Positions 16,884 through 25,101 of a stretch of DNA of 62,744 bases are shown here, in pieces (positions within the stretch are counted from its first letter, which is position 1; every line of letters begins with the position of its first letter). The stretch covers positions 1-62,744 of the forward strand of contig JBGTQJ010000058.1 in assembly GCA_041941305.1 (NCBI GenBank), in the 5' to 3' direction. Below the pieces are notes generated by a model. That model was not told the DNA's origin, searched no databases, and saw nothing but the letters and a program-made list of their open reading frames with translations. The position numbers and the translations under genes were made by a program. The DNA comes from JANSWP01 sp041941305 (GTDB taxonomy: Bacteria; Bacteroidota; Bacteroidia; Chitinophagales; Saprospiraceae).

Positions 16884-19604
16884 ATGACGCGATATAGTCC
16901 GACTGTTTGCCTGGCGATGCTTTGCTGTCTATTCTTACCCTTTTTTCTTTCTGCCCAAAACATTTCTCATGTAAAGATTACGGCTGATTTTCAGGGTATG
17001 CCATTGAAAAATGTCTTGCAAAAACTGGAAACGGATAATCCTATCCGATTCTTTTTCCAGGAGGAACAATTGCCTGAGAAGCGTATCACCGCTTCCTTTG
17101 AACGGGAAAATGTAGAAGCCGTGATGACTGTTTTGCTGGAGGGCACCACCATGGGTTATTTTACCTATCGGGATTATGCCGTGGTCATAGCGCCCTGGAT
17201 CATGATTCGCGAATCTTATTCTGCCGATTATTATCAGGCACTTGAGGAAAACCTGAATACGGATGATACGGAAAGAGAGAAAAGAAGGCAATTGGTGATT
17301 GGTGATATCACTAAAATGAGCCCTTCTGGAAAGGCAAAAATCAAAGGGCAGGTGACTTTTCAGAGAGAGCCGGTAATAGGCGCAACGGTTTTGTGGACTG
17401 ACTTAGGAGCAGCCTCCGGTACTGCTACGGATGTAAATGGTGAATTTGAAATGGAGGTACCAACTGGAAAACACGAATTGCTGGTGCAGTATATTGGCTA
17501 TGAAGATTTTACCAAAACAGTGGTCGTATATAGCGATGGAGATTTGCCCATTCGGATGAAAGAAAGTGCTGTTAACTTATCCGAAGTTGTAGTTGAAGCA
17601 GATGCTGCTGATGCCAATGTCGAAAATGTACAAATCGGTGTTGCCAAACTGGATATAGAGAAAATCAAAAAAGTCCCAACCTTCATGGGAGAGGCAGATG
17701 TAATCAAAAGTTTGTTGCTTCAACCAGGGGTTAGTACGATTGGAGAAGGAGCTACTGGATTTAATGTTCGTGGTGGTGAAGTGGATCAAAATCTCGTCAT
17801 GCAGGACGATGGCTTTATTTTTAATGCTTCTCATGCACTTGGCTTCTTTAGTACCTTCAATACGGATTTGATAAAAAATGTATCGCTCTACAAGGGAAAC
17901 ATTCCGGCACAATATGGAGGAAGGGTTGCTTCCGTTTTGGATGTGGAGATGAAAACGGGCAGTTTTGAAAAATACAAGATCAAAGGCGGTGTAGGCCTGG
18001 TATCCAGTAGAATCAGTATGGAAGGTCCGGTAGTAAAGGAAAGAAGTGCATTCATAGCGGGATTTCGTTCTACTTATTCAGACTGGATATTACAGCAATT
18101 TAAAGTAGAAGATGTGAAAAACAGTTCTGCATTTTTCTATGATGCCAATTTGAAATTTACTCAAAAAATAGGGGAGAAAAATACCCTGGTGCTCTCCGGC
18201 TATTCTTCTTCGGATGAATTTAGATTTAGTGACCAGTTTGGATTTGATTACAGCACCTGGATTGGTACGTTGACCTTTAAGTCGATTCACTCGGATCGCA
18301 TGTATTCGAGTTTTTCACTTTCTGCAAGTGAATATTCGAGTACTCAATTTGATTTGGATGGCATTGATGCTTCTGCATTGGACAATGGTTTGAAATATTA
18401 CAAATTCAAAGAACACCTAACCTACAATTCCAAAGGCGGGATACAATTTGATTTTGGATTGTCTTCTATCTTGTATGAAGTCAATCCTGGTGAAATTCGT
18501 CCATTTGGCAATAATTCCGAAACCATTCCGGATGTTTTGGAAAGCGAAAAGGGCTTGGAAAGTGCTGCCTTTGCCAATGCCCAATGGGATGTAAGTCCGG
18601 CATTGCAAATTTCTGGTGGGCTGAGATTTGGTCTGTATCAGTTTTTGGGTCCCAAAACTGTATATGAATACGAAAATGGAATGCCGGATCCAGAAGGTAT
18701 CATTGATACCATCTCTGCCACTGGTTTCATACAAACCTATTCTTCTATTGAGCCTCGATTTTCAGCCCGATTCCGCCTGAATGCTACTTCTTCAATTAAG
18801 GCAGGTTATAGTAGAACCGCTCAATTTATCAATCAAATTGCCAATACAGATTCTCCTACACCAACGAGTCAATGGCAATTGAGTACGGAATACATCGAAC
18901 CTTTCCGTTCGCATAATTTTTCGCTGGGATTTTTCAAAAATATGCAGGACAATATCTGGGAAACTTCCTTTGAAGTCTTTTACCGGGATATTGATGAACT
19001 ATTTGATTACAAAGATTTTGCAGAATTGACCATGAATGATCATCTTGAAACCGAATTGCTGGATGGAAAGGGTAGAGCCTATGGGGTGGAAGCAAGTATT
19101 AAGAAGAAAAAAGGATTGTGGCATGGAGATTTGGCTTACACCTACTCTCGTTCACAGAGACAAATAGAGGGAATCAACAGAGGAAACTGGTATTCCAGCA
19201 ATTTTGAAAAGCCGCATGATCTTTCATTTGTGATCAATTATCAGCCAAACCAGCGCCATACGTTTACCATGAATTTTACCTACAGTACCGGAAGACCAAC
19301 CACGCCTCCTTTTGGAAATTATACTACGGAAACAGGTGCGGTCATTCCAATATATGCCAACAGGAATCAAATTCGTATTCCAGATTACCATCGTTTGGAT
19401 ATTGCTTATACGATAGGACAAGGTTACAAAAAGGACAAAAAGTTCAGAACGAGTTGGACCATATCCGTCTATAATGTCTATGGTCGGGAGAATGCCTACT
19501 CGGTATTTTTCACCCAGGCAGCCTTCTTGCAAGCCCAGGCTAACAAGCTGGCGATTTTGGGAGCAGCTTTCCCGGCGATTACATTTAATCTGGAATTGCT
19601 GTAA
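16884..19604 (+). CDS. TonB-dependent outer membrane receptor with STN and carboxypeptidase-like domains
   Basis: A 906-aa outer membrane receptor. Residues 1-25 are a signal peptide. An STN domain (about 28-110: ADFQGMPLKNVLQKLE, RITASFERENVEAVM) is followed by a CarboxypepD_reg-like domain (about 150-235: IKGQVTFQREPVIGATVLW, TDVNGEFEMEVPTG), then the plug (EVVVEAD, DVIKSLLLQPGVS, GFNVRGGEVDQNLV, PAQYGGRVASVLDVEMK) and a beta-barrel to the C-terminus ending in an aromatic-poor NLELL. STN domains usually contact an anti-sigma factor, but no sigma gene adjoins this operon. First of three genes with a DUF4249 lipoprotein and an MG2-like protein; imports or displays an unknown substrate using TonB energy. 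Confidence 0.94.
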   Translation: MTRYSPTVCLAMLCCLFLPFFLSAQNISHVKITADFQGMPLKNVLQKLETDNPIRFFFQEEQLPEKRITASFERENVEAVMTVLLEGTTMGYFTYRDYAVVIAPWIMIRESYSADYYQALEENLNTDDTEREKRRQLVIGDITKMSPSGKAKIKGQVTFQREPVIGATVLWTDLGAASGTATDVNGEFEMEVPTGKHELLVQYIGYEDFTKTVVVYSDGDLPIRMKESAVNLSEVVVEADAADANVENVQIGVAKLDIEKIKKVPTFMGEADVIKSLLLQPGVSTIGEGATGFNVRGGEVDQNLVMQDDGFIFNASHALGFFSTFNTDLIKNVSLYKGNIPAQYGGRVASVLDVEMKTGSFEKYKIKGGVGLVSSRISMEGPVVKERSAFIAGFRSTYSDWILQQFKVEDVKNSSAFFYDANLKFTQKIGEKNTLVLSGYSSSDEFRFSDQFGFDYSTWIGTLTFKSIHSDRMYSSFSLSASEYSSTQFDLDGIDASALDNGLKYYKFKEHLTYNSKGGIQFDFGLSSILYEVNPGEIRPFGNNSETIPDVLESEKGLESAAFANAQWDVSPALQISGGLRFGLYQFLGPKTVYEYENGMPDPEGIIDTISATGFIQTYSSIEPRFSARFRLNATSSIKAGYSRTAQFINQIANTDSPTPTSQWQLSTEYIEPFRSHNFSLGFFKNMQDNIWETSFEVFYRDIDELFDYKDFAELTMNDHLETELLDGKGRAYGVEASIKKKKGLWHGDLAYTYSRSQRQIEGINRGNWYSSNFEKPHDLSFVINYQPNQRHTFTMNFTYSTGRPTTPPFGNYTTETGAVIPIYANRNQIRIPDYHRLDIAYTIGQGYKKDKKFRTSWTISVYNVYGRENAYSVFFTQAAFLQAQANKLAILGAAFPAITFNLELL

Positions 19605-19687
19605 CCGCCCAATTTATTGGGCAGTGTTCAATAAGAAAAAAGCAAGCAGAAAAAAATCATAAAAAGCCTGCCCAATAAATTGGGCGG
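19605..19687. repeat. Double-palindrome hairpin inside operon
   Basis: Arms 19605-19624 and 19668-19687 are perfect inverted copies of CCGCCCAATTTATTGGGCAG, and each arm contains its own palindrome GCCCAATTTATTGGGC. It starts at the base after the receptor stop codon. It could cap or protect the upstream mRNA or attenuate downstream expression. Confidence 0.85.
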
Positions 19688-19705
19688 CTACGAAAAAAAA
19701 ATATA

Positions 19706-20803
19706 ATGATAAACTCAAAATACATCACTCGATTTTCCATCATAGCGATACTTGCCGTATTCGCGCTATCCAGTTGTCTGGAAAAAATCAACCTTGAGAT
19801 TCCCCGGGAAAATCAGGACAACCTGGCGATTCAGGGAAGAATATTGAAAGGGAGTCCATCCAGCAGTATTAAAGTAGGGGTACTGAAAATTTTTGATTTC
19901 ACTGCATCTCAAAGATTTATTGATGTTAAAAGTGTAAAAATCATTGATGAAGCAGGGCTAGAGTTGTTGTTGCCCCAGGCTGGAGAAGGCAATTATTATA
20001 TCGAAGTCCTGGATGGTGATCCGAATTTCCAAATTGATTTTGGAAAATCCTACAAACTGGAAGTGGTCACTTTTGCCAATCAAATCATAGAATCCAGCTA
20101 CGAACCATTATTGCCAGTTCCGAAAGCAGACAGCCTAACAGCGAGAATGATCACAGAGAATATTGAAATATTCACAGGTGAAATTCAACCATTTGATAGA
20201 ATTGAGTTTTCACTAAATACACCACTTGCTGTTCCAGGAGAAGAAGAAAAAGCACGTCTATTGTGGGAGTTTCAGGAAACTTATGAAATTACGGATGCAC
20301 CTATGGATTTTGGACAAGAACCCAAAACCTGTTATATCACTCAAACGGTAGGCATCAACGATATCCAAGTCTTGAATGCGAATGAAATAGGAACCGTTTA
20401 TTTGTCCAATTATCCCTTTTTCAAGCGCAATGTCTTGTACACCATGGCGCAGGGATACTACATGACGGTCTATCAAAAGTCTTTAAGCAAAACGGCTTAT
20501 GAGTACTGGGATCATGTAGCTCAATCACTTATTCGTACTGGAAATATGTTTGAAGCTCCGGTTGGTAAGATTCGAAGCAATATGGTAAATGTTAATAACC
20601 CGGATGAAGAAATTTTTGGATTTTTCTATGCGACTGCTCAGGATACGATCAGAGTATTCGTAAGTCCTGAATTGGCGGGCAGTCCGAATGTGCTTTGCCC
20701 TCCGAATGTACCTCCGCCTCCAGGGGGAGGCTGTCCTATCGAGGTTTGTTGCAATTGCCTGGATGAAGATGGCAGTTCGTTGACGAAACCATCCTGGTGG
20801 TAG
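19706..20803 (+). CDS. DUF4249 outer membrane lipoprotein
   Basis: A 365-aa lipoprotein. The lipobox lies at about 21-24 (FALSSC). The mature sequence follows the DUF4249 pattern: EINLEIP-like start (KINLEIPRENQDNLAIQGRI), VKSVKIIDEAGLELLL, the NYYIEVLDGDPNFQIDFGKSYKLEV strand pair, and a C-terminal region with TGNMFEAPVGKIRSNMVN and a cysteine cluster (CPIEVCCNC). DUF4249 lipoproteins sit next to TonB receptors in Bacteroidota and are presumed surface-exposed partners that bind cargo. Second gene of the operon, about 100 bp after the receptor, separated by a hairpin. Confidence 0.9.
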   Translation: MINSKYITRFSIIAILAVFALSSCLEKINLEIPRENQDNLAIQGRILKGSPSSSIKVGVLKIFDFTASQRFIDVKSVKIIDEAGLELLLPQAGEGNYYIEVLDGDPNFQIDFGKSYKLEVVTFANQIIESSYEPLLPVPKADSLTARMITENIEIFTGEIQPFDRIEFSLNTPLAVPGEEEKARLLWEFQETYEITDAPMDFGQEPKTCYITQTVGINDIQVLNANEIGTVYLSNYPFFKRNVLYTMAQGYYMTVYQKSLSKTAYEYWDHVAQSLIRTGNMFEAPVGKIRSNMVNVNNPDEEIFGFFYATAQDTIRVFVSPELAGSPNVLCPPNVPPPPGGGCPIEVCCNCLDEDGSSLTKPSWW

Positions 20804-20811
20804 TACAAGGG

Positions 20812-20888
20812 CCCTCCAGAGCCGTTTATACAGTTTTACGGTTTTGGAAAACCGTTGGACAATTTACGGCTCTGGAGAGCCGTGGTAC
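20812..20888. repeat. REP-like palindrome, GGCTCTGGAGAGCC family (copy 1)
   Basis: A hairpin with ends GTAC, outer arms GCCCTCCAGAGCCGT (about 20821 side) and ACGGCTCTGGAGAGCCGT (20866-20883), and an inner palindrome ACGGTTTTGGAAAACCGT. The same core occurs at 25031-25092, 31752-31889 and 42608-42632. Lies between the second and third genes of the uptake operon. Confidence 0.85.
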
Positions 20889-20913
20889 TTCTTTTAAGTC
20901 GAAATTCTAAAAT

Positions 20914-22902
20914 ATGTCTTTTACAAAAAATATCAGATTCCTTGTTTTTTCTCTTTCCCTCTTTTTTTCGGGAATGTTGTTTTCGAATAATGGAAACACG
21001 GTTGTTCACATGGACAAGTCTTTTTACGTTACGGGTGAAGTTGCCTGGTTTAAGGTTTATCTTCCCAGGGAAGTCAAAGGCAATTCTCTGGTAATCCGGA
21101 CTTTTGTTTTTGATTCAAATGGCAATTCAGTTGAGGATTTTTTCTTGAAAACGGAAGGTAGAACCTATGTGGCGGGTTATTATAAAATACCATTCAACGC
21201 CAAATCAGGGATGTATCGGATGGCATTTGTTGGGCAAAACGGTGCATCGAAAACTTCTACAAAGATAGCAGAAGCCATTTTCCCCATTTACAATGATTTG
21301 GAAGCTTTGAGTATTAAAAAGGAAGATTTGCACATTCCTACTTTTGACAATTCGATACAGGTATCCAAAGACCTGGACGTTTCATTGGAAATAGATTCTG
21401 ACCCAAAGTTTCCCAAGATGGAAAAAGTCCTGACAACCTTTACAGTGCAGGATCAAGCAAGTGACCCAGTAAGCACTGAGTTGATGGTACCGGCAATCGA
21501 CTGGGTTCTCAACGCCGACTTTGATAATGAATTGGGGATGTATCGGATGGAAATCGTCCAGGCTGGAGCTGTTGCCAAATTGGGAGAAGTGTTGGTACCC
21601 ATTGCAAAAAATTATGGGAATGTAAATATTGCCAAAGAACAATTGCAAAAGAAAGGAGATCAAGAAAAGAGTTTGCTTTCGGATGATTTGGAAGTATCCA
21701 TAAAGTTGAACAAAAGCACCTTTCAGGCAAGAGAGGAAATCGTAGCAGACATTTCCGTTAAGGACAAATCTGGAAATCCAGTGAAGGCAAATATGTCCAT
21801 TTCTGTTACAGATTGGTCATTGACTGGAGCAAAGGTGTTCAATCCCAATAATTTGAGAAGTGGGGTAGCACTGAGTACTGAAGATTTATCAAAAATAGAG
21901 GATGAATTGTATTTTCCGGGAATAATAAGTGATACATCTGATTCGCCAATTCAGGCAAACCTGGTCGGCGCCTGGTCTTCAGAAGAAAATCAAATTCAAT
22001 TTACCAAATCTGATGCTGATGGTTTCTTTTACCTAAAAATGCCAGCCTGGTATGGATCAAAGCCAGTCCAGTTCTTGGGTCATGGTGAACAGGAAGATAT
22101 TCAGGTGGAACTGAAGAACGAAGTCAAAAATGGTGAATTAGATGCTTTGGTTTATACACAAGGTATTTTGGACTATTTGAATCTGAGCAGAAAGCGAAAG
22201 AAAATTTTCCAATTATACACAGCTCTGGAATACAATCTACAACCAGAAGACAAACCATTGGCAATTGAGGAACTGAAGCCAGATCGTTTGGTCAACTTAA
22301 AGGAATACGAAGCTTTTGAAAATTTGCCTCTTTTCTTTACGGAAATTACTTCAGCTGGTGTTCGGTTTATTAAAAACAGAAATGGCAAGTATGAAGCAGG
22401 TGTGTACAATCCCAAACAAACTTTTGAAGGATACTTCCCCGGAAATCCATTATTTGTAGTAGATGGCAAAGTGACCAGAAATGCAGACTTTGTTGCCAAT
22501 ATTGAATACAATACGATTGAAACTGCCGGTATCTATGCAGATCCACGAAGCATGCGCCGTCAATTTAGTGCAATGGCGCCTGCCGGAGCAATTGTTTTGA
22601 CAACGAATCAACCTGACTTTAGACTCCCTTCCCACGAAGAGGCAGATATTTTTGAGGTCAATGGTTTGCAAAATCCCGCTGCTTTTCCCGTTTTCAACCC
22701 TGCTGAAATCAACCACAACCCTTATCAGCCATTCTTCCGACCTCAACAGTACTGGAACCCCAATGCTGAAACGGATGAGACTGGAAATGCATCCATCTCT
22801 TTCTTCCAATCTGACGATGTGAGTACTTTTTTAATTGAAGTAGTCATTCAAAGTGAAGATGGGAGGATGATGAGGGGTGAAAGGAAGTATTTAGTCAAAT
22901 AG
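20914..22902 (+). CDS. Exported MG2/alpha-2-macroglobulin-like protein of the uptake operon
   Basis: A 662-aa protein with a signal peptide (about 1-24, MLFSNNG). The N-terminal domain (VVHMDKSFYVTGEVAWFKVYL, FFLKTEGRTYVAGYYKIPF) matches MG2-like macroglobulin domains often called 'TonB-associated' in Bacteroidota. A second such module (about 265-370: VSIKLNKSTFQAREEIVADI, PVKANMSISVTDWSL) follows. The C-terminal region carries DGKVTRNADFVANIEYNTIE and GAIVLTTNQP, resembling the plug-like ends of TonB-associated proteins, then an ISFFQSDD strand. It probably acts in the periplasm or on the outer membrane with the receptor upstream. Third gene of the operon. Confidence 0.82.
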   Translation: MSFTKNIRFLVFSLSLFFSGMLFSNNGNTVVHMDKSFYVTGEVAWFKVYLPREVKGNSLVIRTFVFDSNGNSVEDFFLKTEGRTYVAGYYKIPFNAKSGMYRMAFVGQNGASKTSTKIAEAIFPIYNDLEALSIKKEDLHIPTFDNSIQVSKDLDVSLEIDSDPKFPKMEKVLTTFTVQDQASDPVSTELMVPAIDWVLNADFDNELGMYRMEIVQAGAVAKLGEVLVPIAKNYGNVNIAKEQLQKKGDQEKSLLSDDLEVSIKLNKSTFQAREEIVADISVKDKSGNPVKANMSISVTDWSLTGAKVFNPNNLRSGVALSTEDLSKIEDELYFPGIISDTSDSPIQANLVGAWSSEENQIQFTKSDADGFFYLKMPAWYGSKPVQFLGHGEQEDIQVELKNEVKNGELDALVYTQGILDYLNLSRKRKKIFQLYTALEYNLQPEDKPLAIEELKPDRLVNLKEYEAFENLPLFFTEITSAGVRFIKNRNGKYEAGVYNPKQTFEGYFPGNPLFVVDGKVTRNADFVANIEYNTIETAGIYADPRSMRRQFSAMAPAGAIVLTTNQPDFRLPSHEEADIFEVNGLQNPAAFPVFNPAEINHNPYQPFFRPQQYWNPNAETDETGNASISFFQSDDVSTFLIEVVIQSEDGRMMRGERKYLVK

Positions 22903-22983
22903 ATTTTGTTTAATTATTTGTCATCCTGAATTTTTCGATTGTACCTTAAATTATTGAATTTCAAATTATTATGTAATGTGCTT

Positions 22984-23033
22984 TTGTTGCGGGGTGCGAG
23001 TTTGACCAACGCGCAACTCGCACCCCGCAACAA
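22984..23033. repeat. Strong 19-bp hairpin
   Basis: TTGTTGCGGGGTGCGAGTT (22984-23002) pairs perfectly with 23015-23033 around a 12-base loop, about 80 bp after the MG2-like gene. No T run follows, so it may be a processing or protective structure or a dispersed repeat, not a classical terminator. Confidence 0.85.
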
Positions 23034-23136
23034 CCTGAAGATTATTGGATAAAGCAAAGAAAATAAACAAAAGGGTTTTTACAAAAACCGAATTCAATAA
23101 CAAAGTATCTGTTTATTTCTTATTTTTACCAACCGT

Positions 23137-23168
23137 ATTTCCTATCGCTACTTTCAGATTTAATTTTG
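23137..23168 (+). promoter_or_regulatory. Possible Bacteroidota-type promoter
   Basis: TAATTTTG at 23161-23168 matches the -7 consensus; 20 bp upstream is ATTT (23137-23140), a weak -33. It lies about 30 bp before the ATG at 23198. Confidence 0.4.
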
Positions 23169-23197
23169 ATCTGAGATAATCCAAGCATTTATTATTT

Positions 23198-23848
23198 ATG
23201 AAAGTTATCACGCAAATTCTGATTTTAGCAGTTTTGGGAGGTGCCACTACATTTCTTCCTGCACAAACCAAAATGGCACCCGGTTATTATATTTCCAATG
23301 ATCAAGACACCATTTGGGGGCAATTTGAAATCCCGATCCAATATGTAAATGAAGAGCCCGTGCTCAATGTATTGCAATGGAGGGTTTTATTCTTTGAGGG
23401 AGAAAAAGCGGTAGAACTCGTTCTTAAGCCTGAAAATTGTAAGGGCTATGCATTTGAATTGGAAGAAAATACTTATGCGTTTAAACGAATTGTCAATTCC
23501 AGAAAATGGCGGAATCCTTTCAAGGAGGAATATTCCCATGTTTTTGTCAATCTATTGGCGGAGGGGAAATTAGATTTGATTGGTCACTTCCGAATTTTTT
23601 CGGAAGGAGGTTTTCAGGATGATGGTATGGGAGGTGGATTTGGTTATGGAGATACTTACAATCATTTGGAATTGTATATCTCAAAGAATGATGAGTTGTT
23701 TAAGATCAATGACTTGGGGTGGCGGAAACAGTTGAAGGAATTGATGGCAGAAGATGAGCAAACCATGTCTGTACTGGAACAGAGAAATTTCAAAAAGCGA
23801 GATTTGGCGATATTGATAAATGACTTCAATGAGGGAAGAAAAAATTGA
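23198..23848 (+). CDS. Exported protein, unknown family
   Basis: A 216-aa protein with signal peptide (about 1-23, ending LPAQ). The mature start APGYYISNDQDTIWGQFEIP follows the G-Y/I-(x)-(x)-nDTIxGxI pattern seen in a loosely defined group of exported Bacteroidota proteins of unknown function. A glycine-rich loop (GMGGGFGYGDTYNH) precedes a helical, charged C-terminus. Followed 56 bp later by a lipoprotein gene, likely one transcript. No function proposed. Confidence 0.8.
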   Translation: MKVITQILILAVLGGATTFLPAQTKMAPGYYISNDQDTIWGQFEIPIQYVNEEPVLNVLQWRVLFFEGEKAVELVLKPENCKGYAFELEENTYAFKRIVNSRKWRNPFKEEYSHVFVNLLAEGKLDLIGHFRIFSEGGFQDDGMGGGFGYGDTYNHLELYISKNDELFKINDLGWRKQLKELMAEDEQTMSVLEQRNFKKRDLAILINDFNEGRKN

Positions 23849-23904
23849 TGCTTTGTAGTGCTCCAGGTATCCACAATATTTGGAGCGCTAACTTGAAATT
23901 CATA

Positions 23905-24522
23905 ATGATGATTCGTCTATCCTTTTCATTAACCTTGCTTTTGAGTGGAATCTTTTTTTTTGCTTGCAATAATCAAAACAATCCTTCCCAGGCATCAACA
24001 GGCATTAATTACCAGCCTACCAAATTGCCTATCCAGCTTGAAAAATTGAGCGAAGAGCAACGATCACATATCCGAAAAGCCCATGAAACAGATACCAGCT
24101 CCTATATGATGAACACCCGACCTATTTTATTTCAAATACAAGGTATAGGTGATAATCGAAATGAAACGAGAGGAACAGCAATGCTATATTATCAGGTTGA
24201 AGTTATGATTTATGCCTTTGCAGAAGTAATAGATGGGCAATTGGTGGATTATGGCTGGATTCAAAATATGCTGTCTGGTGAAATTGTCTGGGAAATGGAT
24301 TCGCAAAAAGCTGAATTTGGTGGAGGTGCTGCACGAAATGTGAAGTTTGTTGATCATATTACACTTCAACCTGGACGATATGAACTTCGTTATATATCAA
24401 ATGCTAGCCACTCAAATGATGGTTGGGAAGGAGCTCCACCTGAAAGACCCTTTTATTATGGAATTACCGTTTTTAATTTAAAGGCAATAGAAGGATTCAA
24501 ACCTATACTAGAAAAAAAATGA
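23905..24522 (+). CDS. Lipoprotein, unknown function
   Basis: A 205-aa lipoprotein: signal peptide with lipobox GIFFFAC, then a linker and a beta-rich domain (GTAMLYYQVEVMIYAFAEV, WEMDSQKAEFGG, TLQPGRYELRYISNASHSNDGWEG, PFYYGITVFNL). The closing strands resemble galactose-binding-like or PPC-like sandwich folds, but this is only a shape resemblance. The ATG at 23905 is preferred over upstream in-frame ATGs because it places the lipobox correctly. Probably co-transcribed with the exported protein upstream. Its stop is 2 bp from the stop of the converging Nudix gene. Confidence 0.8.
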   Translation: MMIRLSFSLTLLLSGIFFFACNNQNNPSQASTGINYQPTKLPIQLEKLSEEQRSHIRKAHETDTSSYMMNTRPILFQIQGIGDNRNETRGTAMLYYQVEVMIYAFAEVIDGQLVDYGWIQNMLSGEIVWEMDSQKAEFGGGAARNVKFVDHITLQPGRYELRYISNASHSNDGWEGAPPERPFYYGITVFNLKAIEGFKPILEKK

Positions 24523-24524
24523 GT

Positions 24525-25013
24525 TCAACCAATCAGTTTTTCACCAGAAATCTCTTCTACCATTTCCAATATGTTTAATTGCTCATCAAATTCAACCCGA
24601 AAAGCAAATCGTTTTTGCTCCGCCACATATTTGTAGATATACCAATCTGTGGGTGGTGTGGGGATCTTAAGCAAATCATCAAAATGGATCCATTCTAATG
24701 TGCCTTCATTACAGGGTGGGGGAGTTTGATACTGGATGTCTGCGAGGTAAATGAAGCAAATCCAATTGTATTTGACGGGTGAAGTTTCAACGATGGTTCC
24801 GCAATAATGCAATTCAGAAATGTCTATACCAGTTTCTTCTCTGGTCTCCCGGATGGCGGTTTGAGGAGGACTTTCGTAAGGGTCGATTTTGCCCCCTACT
24901 GGTGCATACTTTCCAATATGAGGTTCTCTTTTTCTTTTGAGTAAAAGGTATTGATCCTCACAGCGGAGAATGGTCATGACAGCTGATTTTTTGAGCCCTA
25001 TTGGAAAATCCAT
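24525..25013 (-). CDS. Nudix hydrolase
   Basis: A 162-aa cytoplasmic Nudix pyrophosphohydrolase. The Nudix box is at about 41-63 (GKIDPYE, then AIRETREETGI), with the metal-binding REx-EE core present. The protein hydrolyses a nucleoside diphosphate linked to another group; the preceding KYAPVGGKID and the general layout resemble MutT/8-oxo-dGTPase relatives, but substrate cannot be assigned. A REP-like palindrome separates it from the PuuD gene on the same strand. Confidence 0.9.
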   Translation of the reverse strand: MDFPIGLKKSAVMTILRCEDQYLLLKRKREPHIGKYAPVGGKIDPYESPPQTAIRETREETGIDISELHYCGTIVETSPVKYNWICFIYLADIQYQTPPPCNEGTLEWIHFDDLLKIPTPPTDWYIYKYVAEQKRFAFRVEFDEQLNILEMVEEISGEKLIG

Positions 25014-25030
25014 TTGTAAATTAAATTAAA

Positions 25031-25092
25031 GTATCGGCTCTCCAGAACCGGGAATATCTATCAATGTTAACGGCTCTGGAGAGCCCTGATAC
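25031..25092. repeat. REP-like palindrome, GGCTCTGGAGAGCC family (copy 2)
   Basis: GTATCGGCTCTCCAGAACCG and CGGCTCTGGAGAGCCCTGATAC form an inverted pair around a short AT spacer, between the PuuD stop and the Nudix start. Confidence 0.85.
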
Positions 25093-25101
25093 AGACTACC
25101 A

